The notes under the pieces are model-generated. The model searched no databases and had not been told where the DNA came from. It saw only the letters and a program-made list of their open reading frames with translations. From Thiodiazotropha sp040793985 (GTDB lineage: Bacteria > Pseudomonadota > Gammaproteobacteria > Chromatiales > Chromatiaceae), in the NCBI GenBank assembly GCA_040793985.1, contig JBFNJI010000003.1, positions 248,001 to 312,000 of the forward strand: 64,000 bases of DNA. The letters run 5' to 3'. Numbering within the stretch: the stretch's first letter is position 1; each line of letters starts with the position of its first letter. Made by a program: the position numbers and the translations under genes. Shown one piece after another: positions 32,654 to 41,469 of the stretch.

Positions 32654-34528
32654 TTATTGGCTTCTGAATCTTCCCACCATCTCTTTTAGCTGGGTAGACA
32701 TGCTCAGGAGGGATTGACCGGTCTCCAGGGTCTGCCCGGTGCTGGTGATGGTTTCGCCCGTTACGTCATTGATGTTGATGATGCTGCGATTGATCTCCTC
32801 CGAGACGGATGCCTGCTCCTCGGATGCGGTTGCGATTTGCATGTTCATGTCTTTGATAATGGAGACGGACTGAAGAATTGCTTCCAGGGATTCGGCGGCA
32901 ACCTGGGATCGGGCAGCGCTCTCCTGTGCCTGTTCCTTGCCTTTATCCATGGCCGAGACGGCGCGCTCGGCTGTCTGCTGCAGGCGTTCCACGATCGTCT
33001 GAATATCCTGGGTGGATTCGTGGGAGCGCTGGGCGAGCGTACGTACCTCGTCGGCAACGACCGCAAAGCCTCGTCCCTGTTCGCCGGCACGGGCTGCCTC
33101 TATGGCTGCATTCAGCGCCAGCAGGTTGGTCTGTTCAGCTATCCCGCGGATTACATTGAGCACTGTCCCGATATTCTCACTCTCCTTGCTCAGGTCGCTG
33201 ATTATCTCTGCGGTACCCATGACCTCATTTGCCAGGATGTGAATGCTATCCCTGTTCTGTTCGACAATGCCGTGGCCTTTATGCGCATTTTGATCTGCGA
33301 TCTCGGAGGCTTCCGCGGCAGAACTGGCATGACGTGCGACCTCTTGTACGGTCGCGGTCATCTCGTTCATCGCGGCCGCGACCTGTTCGGATTCTGTCTG
33401 TTGCTGATTTGCGCCTTCGTTGGCAGCGCGAGCGATAATATCCAGTTGCTCAGCCGCGGTGCTCAGTTGACTGGAAGAGTCGGTAATGTGGCCGATCATA
33501 TCCTGCAGAGTGGCCATCATGCGATTGAATGCACGGGCCATGACGGTGATTTCCTGTGGCCCCTTCTCCTCTGCACGAACCGTGATATCCCGCTCCTTGC
33601 TGGTGTATGACATCAGATTCGCAAGCTGTTTTACCGGTCGGGTAACGCCGGGAACGATGTAGATGATCAAACCAAGTATCATGAGGGTCAGGATTGTGCT
33701 TAACAGCACGCTTTGCAACGTAATACGATCCATTTCACTGTCAATGTGTTGATGTGTGCTGGCTTGCAGTTGTGCGAGTATCTCCTCGCTCTGGTGTATG
33801 GTCTTGCGCATTTCTCCGAGTACGCCCTCTTTGCTGGAAAGACCCAGCTTTACGCTGGCATCGACCAGTGCTCTGAACTCACGCTCATAGATGTTCATCG
33901 CGTTAACTATTTGTTGTTCTACTTCTTCACTGATCGGCGAAGCTGTGATGCTTTGCTGAAGAGTTGCCATGTCATTGTCAAATTTTTTCAGGTACTTGAG
34001 ATCCATCCGAAGCATGAAGTCCTTTTCCCGACGCCGGAGCATTAGCATTTCCTTGGAGAGCTTGTCTTGGTTCTGCGCGTTCATCAGTTCCTCAGCCTGA
34101 TGCACGGCTCTACGCAGTGCGCCGTACAGCCCCGACTTATGATCAAGCCCGATCTGTTTCTGGAGGTCAACCAAGGTAAAAAATTTATCCCGGTAGGAGG
34201 AAAGGATGGCTTTCAGATCGTTCGTTGTAGTGTGATCCAGGCCATTTTCTTGTAAAGCGGCAGACAGGCTGGTTGTCAGCTCCAGGGTGCGCTGGTAGTT
34301 ATTGTTGAATTGATCTGCGTATTTGGGTTGTTTGCGAGATATGAAATCCTTCTCGTTTCTTCGGAGAGTCAGCATACCCGATTCGATATCGCTGACCAGG
34401 ACGTGTGAGTCGCCTAGTGATTCCATGTGGGCTATTGAGTATTGCTGTAACACCGTTAACACTAACATACCGAATACGGCGAGTGCCGCCACCAGTCCCA
34501 ACTGCCATTTGATCGATAAACCCCTCAT
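32654..34528 (-). CDS. Methyl-accepting chemotaxis protein with HBM sensor
   Basis: 624 residues. TM1 is near the N-terminus (about 10-30). A periplasmic HBM domain has the two LRRNEKDF / LRRREKDF signatures. TM2 is at about 275-300, followed by HAMP and a full MCP signalling domain with the tip EAARAGEQGRGFAVVADEVR. HBM receptors of the McpS type bind organic acids such as TCA intermediates; the ligand here is unknown. No CheR-docking pentapeptide is seen at the end (FRSQ). The start chosen at 34528 (MRGLSIKWQ) has GAGGA upstream; an ATG at 34543 is possible. The gene lies between guaA remnants D and E. Confidence 0.9.
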   Translation of the reverse strand: MRGLSIKWQLGLVAALAVFGMLVLTVLQQYSIAHMESLGDSHVLVSDIESGMLTLRRNEKDFISRKQPKYADQFNNNYQRTLELTTSLSAALQENGLDHTTTNDLKAILSSYRDKFFTLVDLQKQIGLDHKSGLYGALRRAVHQAEELMNAQNQDKLSKEMLMLRRREKDFMLRMDLKYLKKFDNDMATLQQSITASPISEEVEQQIVNAMNIYEREFRALVDASVKLGLSSKEGVLGEMRKTIHQSEEILAQLQASTHQHIDSEMDRITLQSVLLSTILTLMILGLIIYIVPGVTRPVKQLANLMSYTSKERDITVRAEEKGPQEITVMARAFNRMMATLQDMIGHITDSSSQLSTAAEQLDIIARAANEGANQQQTESEQVAAAMNEMTATVQEVARHASSAAEASEIADQNAHKGHGIVEQNRDSIHILANEVMGTAEIISDLSKESENIGTVLNVIRGIAEQTNLLALNAAIEAARAGEQGRGFAVVADEVRTLAQRSHESTQDIQTIVERLQQTAERAVSAMDKGKEQAQESAARSQVAAESLEAILQSVSIIKDMNMQIATASEEQASVSEEINRSIININDVTGETITSTGQTLETGQSLLSMSTQLKEMVGRFRSQ

Positions 34529-34740
34529 GTCTTTTGTCCTCATACTCAATATCCGTTGATATTTATGATCACTAAGAGTTATTTGCGACTGTGGCGGGTT
34601 AATCTTTAAGGCATAAAATTCACAAGCCCAATCTAGATGGAAAATCCCTCGGTATGCTTAGGAGTAACCCTATAGTCGACATGTTGAATGTGCATAAAAC
34701 GTTAAAAATCGTCATTGAAGATTACCGCTCACTAGCCTGT

Positions 34741-34978
34741 CCGGACATGAAGCTGAATGGTTTGGTTAAGGCGTGATCGCTGTTTTTCAAGAGGGGGTGA
34801 TGGGCGAACTGGAAGGCGTCCCCCCATCTCGATCAAGGCACCATCTATCACGGTGCGATCGAATCGACAGGCGCCGATTCGGGCAAGGCCCAGGTGATAA
34901 AATCCCTCCACCATGTGGGCAGGCTGCATGAATATATGAAAACGGAGCTCGTCGAACCGTTACGCATCCTGTTCAACA
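34741..34978 (+). pseudogene. guaA internal remnant (copy E)
   Basis: Aligns with guaA 2281-2520. The best-matching part, from 34805, includes CAAGGCACCATCTATC, GTGCGATCGAATCG, TCGGGCAAGGCCCA and GAACCGTTACGC. Frameshifts and substitutions rule out function. It corresponds to the middle of the synthetase domain, not the tail, so a longer guaA copy once existed here or was carried in. Confidence 0.85.
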
Positions 34979-35221
34979 GCCGCGTTACGCAGCTGCAGAC
35001 GACAACCCAAAGGTTCAGAGAGAGGGCCGAAGTCAGCAAGAACGAGTTATAGGCGTTGCGAATTTTGCTACAAGGAGAGAGCTCAATCCTAGCAGCCCAT
35101 TACCCATCCAGTCTGCAATGTGATGTTTTTGTGAGCTTGCCGGGAGTTATGCGTGATTCCGTCCAGCCAAGATTGATTGCACGTAATTTGTGAATCAATC
35201 GTTAATAAAAGGAGAAGGAAA

Positions 35222-35920
35222 ATGCGTCAACTCTTACCCGGTCTCGTTGCGGCGGGTGCACTGATCACTGCGCCGGTGGCGGCACAGGACCTGACTATCT
35301 CGGTGACCAACCTGACACACGGCACTTACTTCACGCCGCTGCTGGTGACTGCTCACGCCAGCGGTAACCATCTATTTCAGACCGGCCAGGCGGCCAGTGC
35401 CAACCTGCAGGCGATGGCCGAGGGCGGTGATATCTCTGGCCTCTCCGCTGATATGACTGCGATTGGCGCCGATAACGTCGAAAACCCGGCTGCAGACCTG
35501 CTCGGTCCCGGCGCGTCCACAAGCTTTAACCTGACCAACAGTGCCGGTAACGACTATCTCTCACTGACGGCCATGCTGCTGCCAACCAATGACGGCTTTG
35601 TCGGTCTGGACTCCCTCTCCATTCCCACCACGCCCGGTACTTACAGCTACCGCCTGAACGCCTATGACGCAGGCACCGAAGCCAACAATGAGGTCATCAA
35701 CGGCGGCGGCACGCCAGGCACGCTCGGCATTCCTGCCGATCCCGGTGCGGCCGGCGGCACCGGTGCCACCGGTGTGACGACAACCGAGGCAAACCCGGTG
35801 GTGCATATTCATCGCGGCGTGCTGGGCGACAGCAATGCAACAGGCGGGTCCAGCGATCTCGATAGCAGCGTGCATCGCTGGCTGAATCCGGTTGCAGAGC
35901 TGATGATCACCGTCAATTAG
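35222..35920 (+). CDS. Secreted spondin-domain protein
   Basis: 232 residues with a signal peptide (MRQLLPGLVAAGALITAPVA, cleavage after about AQ) and a single spondin_N-type domain. Typical segments are ISVTNLTHGTYFTPLLVTAH, a GLDSLSIPTTPGTYSY loop, YDAGTEANNEV, and a C-terminal WLNPVAELMITV strand. GGAGAAGG precedes the ATG at 35222; an in-frame start at 35177 gives an unlikely basic extension. Ten bases separate it from a second spondin gene, so they form an operon. Spondin domains bind extracellular matrix in animals; the bacterial role is unknown. Confidence 0.85.
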   Translation: MRQLLPGLVAAGALITAPVAAQDLTISVTNLTHGTYFTPLLVTAHASGNHLFQTGQAASANLQAMAEGGDISGLSADMTAIGADNVENPAADLLGPGASTSFNLTNSAGNDYLSLTAMLLPTNDGFVGLDSLSIPTTPGTYSYRLNAYDAGTEANNEVINGGGTPGTLGIPADPGAAGGTGATGVTTTEANPVVHIHRGVLGDSNATGGSSDLDSSVHRWLNPVAELMITVN

Positions 35921-35930
35921 GAGGTGTGCG

Positions 35931-36635
35931 ATGGAAGCTTTAAAAACGGCTGCAATCGCGGTTTTGGCGACGGGTACGTTGCTGCTTGCAGGTTGCCCCA
36001 ACAACGACAACGACGATAACGACACTACGACCAGGGTAAGTTACGAGGTGACGGTAGCCAATCTGACCACCTCTCAGCCTATGTCGCCGTTGGCGGCGGT
36101 CCTGCATGGTGGCAGTTATGCCATGTGGACGATCGGCAGCAGCGCAAGCAGCGGTCTGGAGCAGTTGGCCGAAGCTGGCGATAACACTGAACTGCTGGCG
36201 GAGGCTGGCAGCACGAGCGATAACGTGATGAGCGGTAACGGACTGATACTCCCCGGCCAGAGCGATACCATCATTATCGAGGCCGATGAGGCGACTGATC
36301 TTGCGCTCTCCTTTGCCAGCATGCTGGTCAACACCAACGACGCCTTTACCGGTCTCAATGCACGGTCGGTGGCGTCCATGGAGGTCGATACGGTGCAGAC
36401 GGTGAACCTGAGGACCTACGACGCGGGAACGGAAGCCAACAGCGAGTCCGCGGCGACGATTCCCGGTCCGGCAGGCGGCGGTGAGGGCTATAACCCGATA
36501 CGCGACGACAACGATGCGGTACGTGGTCATCCCGGCGTGGTTACCAGTGCCGACGGATTGAGTGGCTCCGCATTGGCTGAGGCGCACAGGTTCGACAATC
36601 CGACAGCCAGGGTCACCATTACCCGACTTCAATAA
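35931..36635 (+). CDS. Spondin-domain lipoprotein
   Basis: 234 residues. A lipoprotein signal with lipobox LLAGC (Cys22) is followed by an Asn/Asp-rich linker and a spondin-like domain parallel to the upstream gene: VTVANLTTSQPMSPLAAVLH, YDAGTEANSES, FDNPTARVTITRL. Probably anchored to the outer membrane with its secreted partner as a ligand-binding pair. A terminator follows directly. GGAGG lies at the end of the upstream gene. Confidence 0.85.
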   Translation: MEALKTAAIAVLATGTLLLAGCPNNDNDDNDTTTRVSYEVTVANLTTSQPMSPLAAVLHGGSYAMWTIGSSASSGLEQLAEAGDNTELLAEAGSTSDNVMSGNGLILPGQSDTIIIEADEATDLALSFASMLVNTNDAFTGLNARSVASMEVDTVQTVNLRTYDAGTEANSESAATIPGPAGGGEGYNPIRDDNDAVRGHPGVVTSADGLSGSALAEAHRFDNPTARVTITRLQ

Positions 36636-36658
36636 ATCCCCACTTGATGAGAACTTCA

Positions 36659-36684
36659 GGCGGCTTCCCCAGCCGCCTTTTTTT
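36659..36684 (+). terminator. Rho-independent terminator after spondin operon
   Basis: GGCGGCT-TCCCC-AGCCGCC followed by seven T. A strong stem. Confidence 0.9.
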
Positions 36685-36800
36685 ATCACCGGTAATATCG
36701 GCTGTGTGGAACAGGGCAGACTTGCCTGGCAGTCGGGGCAGGGATGCGCACATAATCGACAGTGCCCAACTGGCGGGCCGGCTGTCCATGCTGGTCGAAC

Positions 36801-37280
36801 TTAGTTCCTGTAGTGAGTAAACACGTAGTCTTTCTCCTTTACTTTGGTGTGGCAACTGAAGCAACCGATACCGGCATCCTCCACCACACGATCCGTTTTG
36901 CTATCGCCGGCAAATGCCTCGAATCCCCATCCGCCTGTTTCTTCGTAGCTGTCTTGGTCTTTATGCATTACGCCGATCAGTTTTCTATCGCCCTCCTGCA
37001 GGGTTCTGTCGACATCCCTGTAGGACAGGAGGTCGAATACGAAGACGGCGCCATCACTATACCGGCCCGTCACGAGACCCTGCTTAGCAGCATCGTTGAC
37101 ATAGACGTGGTGGATACCCTGAAAGGGGTTTTCCAAGGGGTGGCCTGGCTGTATGACCATGCTCTTGGCATGTGTCCAGGTTCTATATCCATCAGGATAG
37201 GGGACCTGTCCGCCGCCGACGGCACTCATGGAAATACCTGCAACCAATATTACCGGGAGTGAAAATTTTGTAGCCTTCAT
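36801..37280 (-). CDS. Cytochrome P460 family c-type haem protein
   Basis: 159 residues with a signal peptide (MKATKFSLPVILVAGISMSA), so periplasmic. The conserved P460 segment YRTWTHAKSMV is near the N-terminus, and a single haem c motif CFSCH is near the C-terminus. The family oxidises hydroxylamine/NO or binds NO (cytochrome P460, cytochrome c'-beta). GGAGA is well placed before the ATG at 37280. The gene follows a DUF2024 gene by 13 bases on the same strand. Confidence 0.88.
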   Translation of the reverse strand: MKATKFSLPVILVAGISMSAVGGGQVPYPDGYRTWTHAKSMVIQPGHPLENPFQGIHHVYVNDAAKQGLVTGRYSDGAVFVFDLLSYRDVDRTLQEGDRKLIGVMHKDQDSYEETGGWGFEAFAGDSKTDRVVEDAGIGCFSCHTKVKEKDYVFTHYRN

Positions 37281-37293
37281 CTCGCTTCTCCTG

Positions 37294-37566
37294 TTAGTAG
37301 ATGGGGGAAGGACAACCTTCCAGTTGTAGGATGGCGTAACCCTGGTGGCTGACTTGGCGATGATATTCCGGGGTTGCCTCTTCAGCATGACAAAAATCGC
37401 AGCTGTCCAGCCTGATCAGGTCGACCGCAAGGCCGAGACTGTGGAGCCACTGGATTGCTTTCTCCCTGGCAATAGCCTGCCCGGCACCGGCCCGTACCAG
37501 GACATCGAAATGCATCAGCCCGCCGTCAGGGGCTCTTGCGTAGGTGTTGTAGATCTCAAGTTGCAT
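37294..37566 (-). CDS. DUF2024 family protein
   Basis: 90 residues. The start IYNTYARAPDGGLMHFDVLV fits the DUF2024 pattern, with a conserved SCDFCHAEE metal-like motif (Cys-x2-Cys-His) and an HQGYAILQLEGC end. Small and cytosolic; function unknown in the family. It is the first gene of an operon with the P460 cytochrome and is divergent from the MarR regulator. Confidence 0.85.
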   Translation of the reverse strand: MQLEIYNTYARAPDGGLMHFDVLVRAGAGQAIAREKAIQWLHSLGLAVDLIRLDSCDFCHAEEATPEYHRQVSHQGYAILQLEGCPSPIY

Positions 37567-37645
37567 GGGTCTGCCTGTCTGTTATGTAGAAATAAAAAAA
37601 GGTATCGAGGCGAAACTATAATGAGTCTAGCGGCCTGTTTTGGGT

Positions 37646-37674
37646 TTGTCAAACAAGTTTTTAGTCGATACTAT
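37646..37674 (+). promoter_or_regulatory. Candidate sigma-70 promoter of the MarR gene
   Basis: TTGTCA (37646-37651), a 17-base spacer, and TACTAT (37669-37674). A start site seven bases on would coincide with the ATG at 37681, implying a leaderless mRNA if that ATG is used. GTTTGTCAAAC overlapping the -35 is nearly palindromic and could be an operator. Confidence 0.45.
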
Positions 37675-37680
37675 ATAGGT

Positions 37681-38247
37681 ATGTATACAAACAAGATCCA
37701 CAGTTACCTAGAGCGGCTTTCCAATCTCCTGCGGAGTGAGATGCGGCGCACCGGCAGCGATGCTGGACTGCAGCCGGTGCAGATCGACGCCCTGCACTAT
37801 CTGTCGACATGTAATCGTTACTCAGACACGCCGATGGGCGTTACCGAGTACCTCGGGCAGACCAAGGGTACAGTGTCGCAGACCCTGAAGGTGCTGGAGC
37901 GTAAGGGGCTTCTGAAGAGAAAGGTCGATAGGGAAGACAAGCGTGTCACCCATCTCAGGGTAACCCCGGCGGGAAGGCACCTGCTGGACAGGATGGTACC
38001 CACCGTTAATTTCATCGACGCTTGTCAGTTGCTCGACCAGAAGACTCAAGGAGAGCTCGAGACCAGTCTTCATACGCTGTTGCGCAGTGTGCAGAGGGCC
38101 GCTGGCTCGAAGACCTTCGGTGTGTGTCACACCTGCCGCTACAACCGGTATGAGGGAGAAGGCAGGTACTACTGCGAGTTGGTGAACGCTGGGTTGAGCG
38201 AAGCGGATGTCCAACTGATCTGTCGTGAGCATGAAGATGCCGCCTGA
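37681..38247 (+). CDS. MarR-type regulator with C-terminal four-cysteine tail
   Basis: 188 residues. The winged-helix MarR core is at about 10-140, with recognition region GVTEYLGQTKGTVSQTLKVL and wing KVDREDKRVTHLRVTPAGR. An unusual tail carries C149-x2-C152-x12-C165-x15-C181, able to bind zinc or an iron-sulfur cluster. An in-frame ATG at 37621 would add 20 residues but would span the best promoter. Divergent from DUF2024-P460, so it likely controls that operon. A redox, NO or metal signal through the cysteines is inferred. Confidence 0.85.
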   Translation: MYTNKIHSYLERLSNLLRSEMRRTGSDAGLQPVQIDALHYLSTCNRYSDTPMGVTEYLGQTKGTVSQTLKVLERKGLLKRKVDREDKRVTHLRVTPAGRHLLDRMVPTVNFIDACQLLDQKTQGELETSLHTLLRSVQRAAGSKTFGVCHTCRYNRYEGEGRYYCELVNAGLSEADVQLICREHEDAA

Positions 38248-38453
38248 CACTCAATTCTGTATAAAAAAAACGGGTGGGCATTGCGCGGCTGCCCGGCTCG
38301 CTTATGCCATTTTTCCTTCTCTCTCTATACTATATGTTATGTAGGGTCGTTGGAGTGCTTGCGTTGCGGTTCTGAGCGTATGGGGAAAGCAGCGCCAAGA
38401 AAATGATAGTAAGTGTTTATCCTGATGGGGGCTGCCGTTTCTACCGGGCAATC

Positions 38454-41228
38454 ATGTCGAGACTGTTGCTCTGCTTTATTCTATTAATTCCCGCGCTGTC
38501 TTCGGCAGAGCAGGAGAAGCTCCGCCAGCTATTGATACTCAACTCATACCATTCAAGTATGGATTGGGTTGTTGATATTGAGCGTGGTGTGCGTGATGTG
38601 CTGCGAGGTAAGAACGGTGATATCGAAATCTTTTCGGAATTCATGGACACCAAGCGTATCCCTTTCACACCGCAATATGAGCTGCAAGTGCGTGACTTTT
38701 TGCGTGCCAAGTATTCGGGGTACCAGTTCGCAGGCGTGCTCGTCACGGATAATAATGCCTTTGACTTTATGCGCCATCATGGTGAAACACTTTTCCCCGG
38801 TGTTCCGGTGGTGTTCTGCGGTGTCAATTTTTTCAAGGACGAGCTTCTGGAGGACTACCCGAATTATACCGGTGTGACGGAGACATACGATGCCAAGGGT
38901 ACGCTGTCTCTGGCGTTGGCGCTGCATCCCAACACCCGACAGGTTCTGGTGATCAATGACCACCTGCCCACCGGACTGGCTACGGAAGCGGATATACGTC
39001 GGCAGCTGAATGACATGGATATCACGCTTCCAATCCGTTATGTGAATAAGACGCCGATTGCCGAGCTCGAGAGGCAATTGTCCGAGCTACCGGCGGACAG
39101 TATCGTCCTTCTCGGCAGCTATTACCGGGATAGTCAGGACCTCTTCATCCCTGCCAAAGAGAGTTCACGTTCGTTTTCTCTCACGAGTAAGGCGCCCGTC
39201 TACAGTATGCAGGAGTTTCGCATCGGCCAGGGTGTGGTCGGTGGCTATGTGGTGAGTGGATATCGCCAGGGGCGTGCCGCAGGGAGTTTGATGGCGGAGA
39301 TCCTCGACGGTAAGCCGGTATCGGAGATGCCTGTCGTTAAAACCGGTATGAATCACTTGTTGTTCGACAGTATTCAGCTGGGCCGTTTCGGTGTCGATCC
39401 TGCCAACCTCCCTGTGGGGAGTACCCGGGTCAATCTCGACAGGGCCCTCTTAACGCAGCGGGAGAGAATGTGGCTGGAGCGGCACCCCGTAGTGCGAATC
39501 GCCCCGGATCCCGATTTTCCACCTATCGAGTATTTTGACGAGAGCGGTGCTTATCATGGCCTGGCGGCTGACTACGTGAGAAAACTGGAAGAGAAGATCG
39601 GTTTCCGTTTTGACATTGTGCGTTTGAAAAACTGGGATCAGGCTGTCGCCCGGGCTCAAGATCGCAAGGTGGACATGTGGGCGGCGGCCAGCCCGACTGA
39701 ACAACGCCTGGAGTATATGTCATTCACCCAGCCCATGATTGATGTACCCGCCGTCATTATGACAAGGAGGGACGAGGAGGGGGTGCTGGGGATGCAGGAT
39801 CTGACCGGGAGACGGGTGACCGTCGTCTCGGGTTATGCCGCGCATGACTTTCTGTTGAAGAACTATCCGGAAATCGAGCTCGATGTGGCATCCGATATCC
39901 GCAGTGCCTTACGCAAGGTCTCTTTCGGTGAGGTGGATGCCATGGTCGGTAACATGGTCACCTCCACCTATTTCATGGAACAGGAGGGGATCAGCAACCT
40001 GAAAGTGATAGGTGATTCCGGCTACCGCTACCGCTTGTCATTGGCGGTACGCAACGACTGGCCAATGTTGCGTAATATTCTCGATAAGGGGCTGAGGCTG
40101 ATCACCGAGGAAGAGCGGCGTACCATCATGGATAGATGGGTACGTTTCGATGTGGCGGGTCGGCCATGGTGGCAACTGTCACGGGAACAGTGGATTGTGC
40201 TGCTAGGTGTGATTGCGCTGTTTACTGTGGGCGTCATTCTGGCCTGGAACATGAACCTGCGGCATCGCGTCAGGGAACGGACAATCGATCTGGCCAGGAT
40301 CAATGAGCAGCTGAATGAGACCAACAGGCAACTGGGCGAGAGTGAAGAGAAATACCGCTTGATTTTCGAAACCTCGGAAGATCCGATGTGGCTGATAGAG
40401 GACAATCGGTTCATCATGACTAACGAAGCGGCATCCCGCCTGTTGGGTTATGCGGGCCCGCAACAACTGGTCAATACGCCGCCGTGGGAGCTATCTCCGG
40501 AATTCCAACCGGACGGCATGTCCTCGGATGAAAAGGCAAAGGCGATGTTGGAGCAGGCCATGAAGTACGGCTATAACCGCTTTGAATGGGAGCACATGAA
40601 ACGCGACGGTACGACCTTTCCTGTGGAGGTTTCCCTGACGCGTATTCCGTACCTTGGCCACTCAGCCATATTTTGTATGTGGAATGACATTACCGAGCGT
40701 AAAGCCGCCGAATTGGAGGTCCAGCGACTGGCCACCCATGACGCCCTGACAGGTCTGGCGAGTCTGCGCCTGGCGGAAGACCGTATCGAGATGGCGATTG
40801 CCAAGGCGCGACGGGATAATTGCAAAATGGCGATACTGTTTATCGATCTTGACGGTTTCAAGATGATAAACGACGAGTATGGGCACGATGCGGGTGATGC
40901 GCTGCTGAAGGAAGTGGCAACTCGACTGAAAACCAATGTGCGTGGGGTCGATACCGTTGCGCGTATGGGCGGAGATGAGTTCCTGATTATATTGAATTCG
41001 ATCAAGACACTATCGGATATCAAGCGTGTTTCGGAACAGATTATTCAGTCAGTGGGACGTCCCTTTTTCTATGAAACTCATGCGTTGAAGATCAGCATCA
41101 GCGTGGGAGTCGCTCTCTATCCCGATCATGGCGATACCCGGAAAATCCTGGTGCGGAATGCAGACAGGGCCATGTATGAGGTAAAGAGGTCAAGCAAAAA
41201 CAACTACCGTGTTGCGCAATCTGTATAG
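38454..41228 (+). CDS. Diguanylate cyclase with two periplasmic binding-protein domains and PAS
   Basis: 924 residues. The signal/anchor ends SSAEQ. An ABC-type substrate-binding domain (about 20-315, start LLILNSYHSSMDW) is followed by an SBP_bac_3 domain (about 330-570: VRIAPDPDFPPIEYFDE). Next are a TM (about 580-600), a PAS (about 630-750) and a GGDEF domain with an intact GGDEF at 839-843 and an RxxD inhibitory site (RGVD) five residues before. It makes c-di-GMP in response to periplasmic ligands and is feedback-inhibited. The first in-frame ATG is at 38403, but MSRLLLCF at 38454 gives a normal signal peptide. The same ABC-type domain recurs in the 44672 protein. Confidence 0.9.
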   Translation: MSRLLLCFILLIPALSSAEQEKLRQLLILNSYHSSMDWVVDIERGVRDVLRGKNGDIEIFSEFMDTKRIPFTPQYELQVRDFLRAKYSGYQFAGVLVTDNNAFDFMRHHGETLFPGVPVVFCGVNFFKDELLEDYPNYTGVTETYDAKGTLSLALALHPNTRQVLVINDHLPTGLATEADIRRQLNDMDITLPIRYVNKTPIAELERQLSELPADSIVLLGSYYRDSQDLFIPAKESSRSFSLTSKAPVYSMQEFRIGQGVVGGYVVSGYRQGRAAGSLMAEILDGKPVSEMPVVKTGMNHLLFDSIQLGRFGVDPANLPVGSTRVNLDRALLTQRERMWLERHPVVRIAPDPDFPPIEYFDESGAYHGLAADYVRKLEEKIGFRFDIVRLKNWDQAVARAQDRKVDMWAAASPTEQRLEYMSFTQPMIDVPAVIMTRRDEEGVLGMQDLTGRRVTVVSGYAAHDFLLKNYPEIELDVASDIRSALRKVSFGEVDAMVGNMVTSTYFMEQEGISNLKVIGDSGYRYRLSLAVRNDWPMLRNILDKGLRLITEEERRTIMDRWVRFDVAGRPWWQLSREQWIVLLGVIALFTVGVILAWNMNLRHRVRERTIDLARINEQLNETNRQLGESEEKYRLIFETSEDPMWLIEDNRFIMTNEAASRLLGYAGPQQLVNTPPWELSPEFQPDGMSSDEKAKAMLEQAMKYGYNRFEWEHMKRDGTTFPVEVSLTRIPYLGHSAIFCMWNDITERKAAELEVQRLATHDALTGLASLRLAEDRIEMAIAKARRDNCKMAILFIDLDGFKMINDEYGHDAGDALLKEVATRLKTNVRGVDTVARMGGDEFLIILNSIKTLSDIKRVSEQIIQSVGRPFFYETHALKISISVGVALYPDHGDTRKILVRNADRAMYEVKRSSKNNYRVAQSV

Positions 41229-41469
41229 TACATGGCAATGGTCTCAAGCGACGAGCCGTTGCTGCTATGTCGCTCCGTCCTGCATCTTTGATCACAACCC
41301 GATTCTCTGTTCTCGCTATATCCAGTTGCAAGCTTTGAGAGATTGGCAAAATCGGCCAGCGAAATCCGTGCCGTGCCCGGATCGTGATCGGTATCGACGA
41401 CGGTATACATAACAGTCTATTTATCTCAGTTGGTCTGCCTTGTTAAGCGGTCTATAGGTGTTTAGGTGC

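Noticed and set aside
32714..33610. Plus-strand open frame (298 codons) opposite the MCP gene
   Set aside because: Antisense to the highly conserved MCP signalling domain; Gly/Cys-rich shadow composition.
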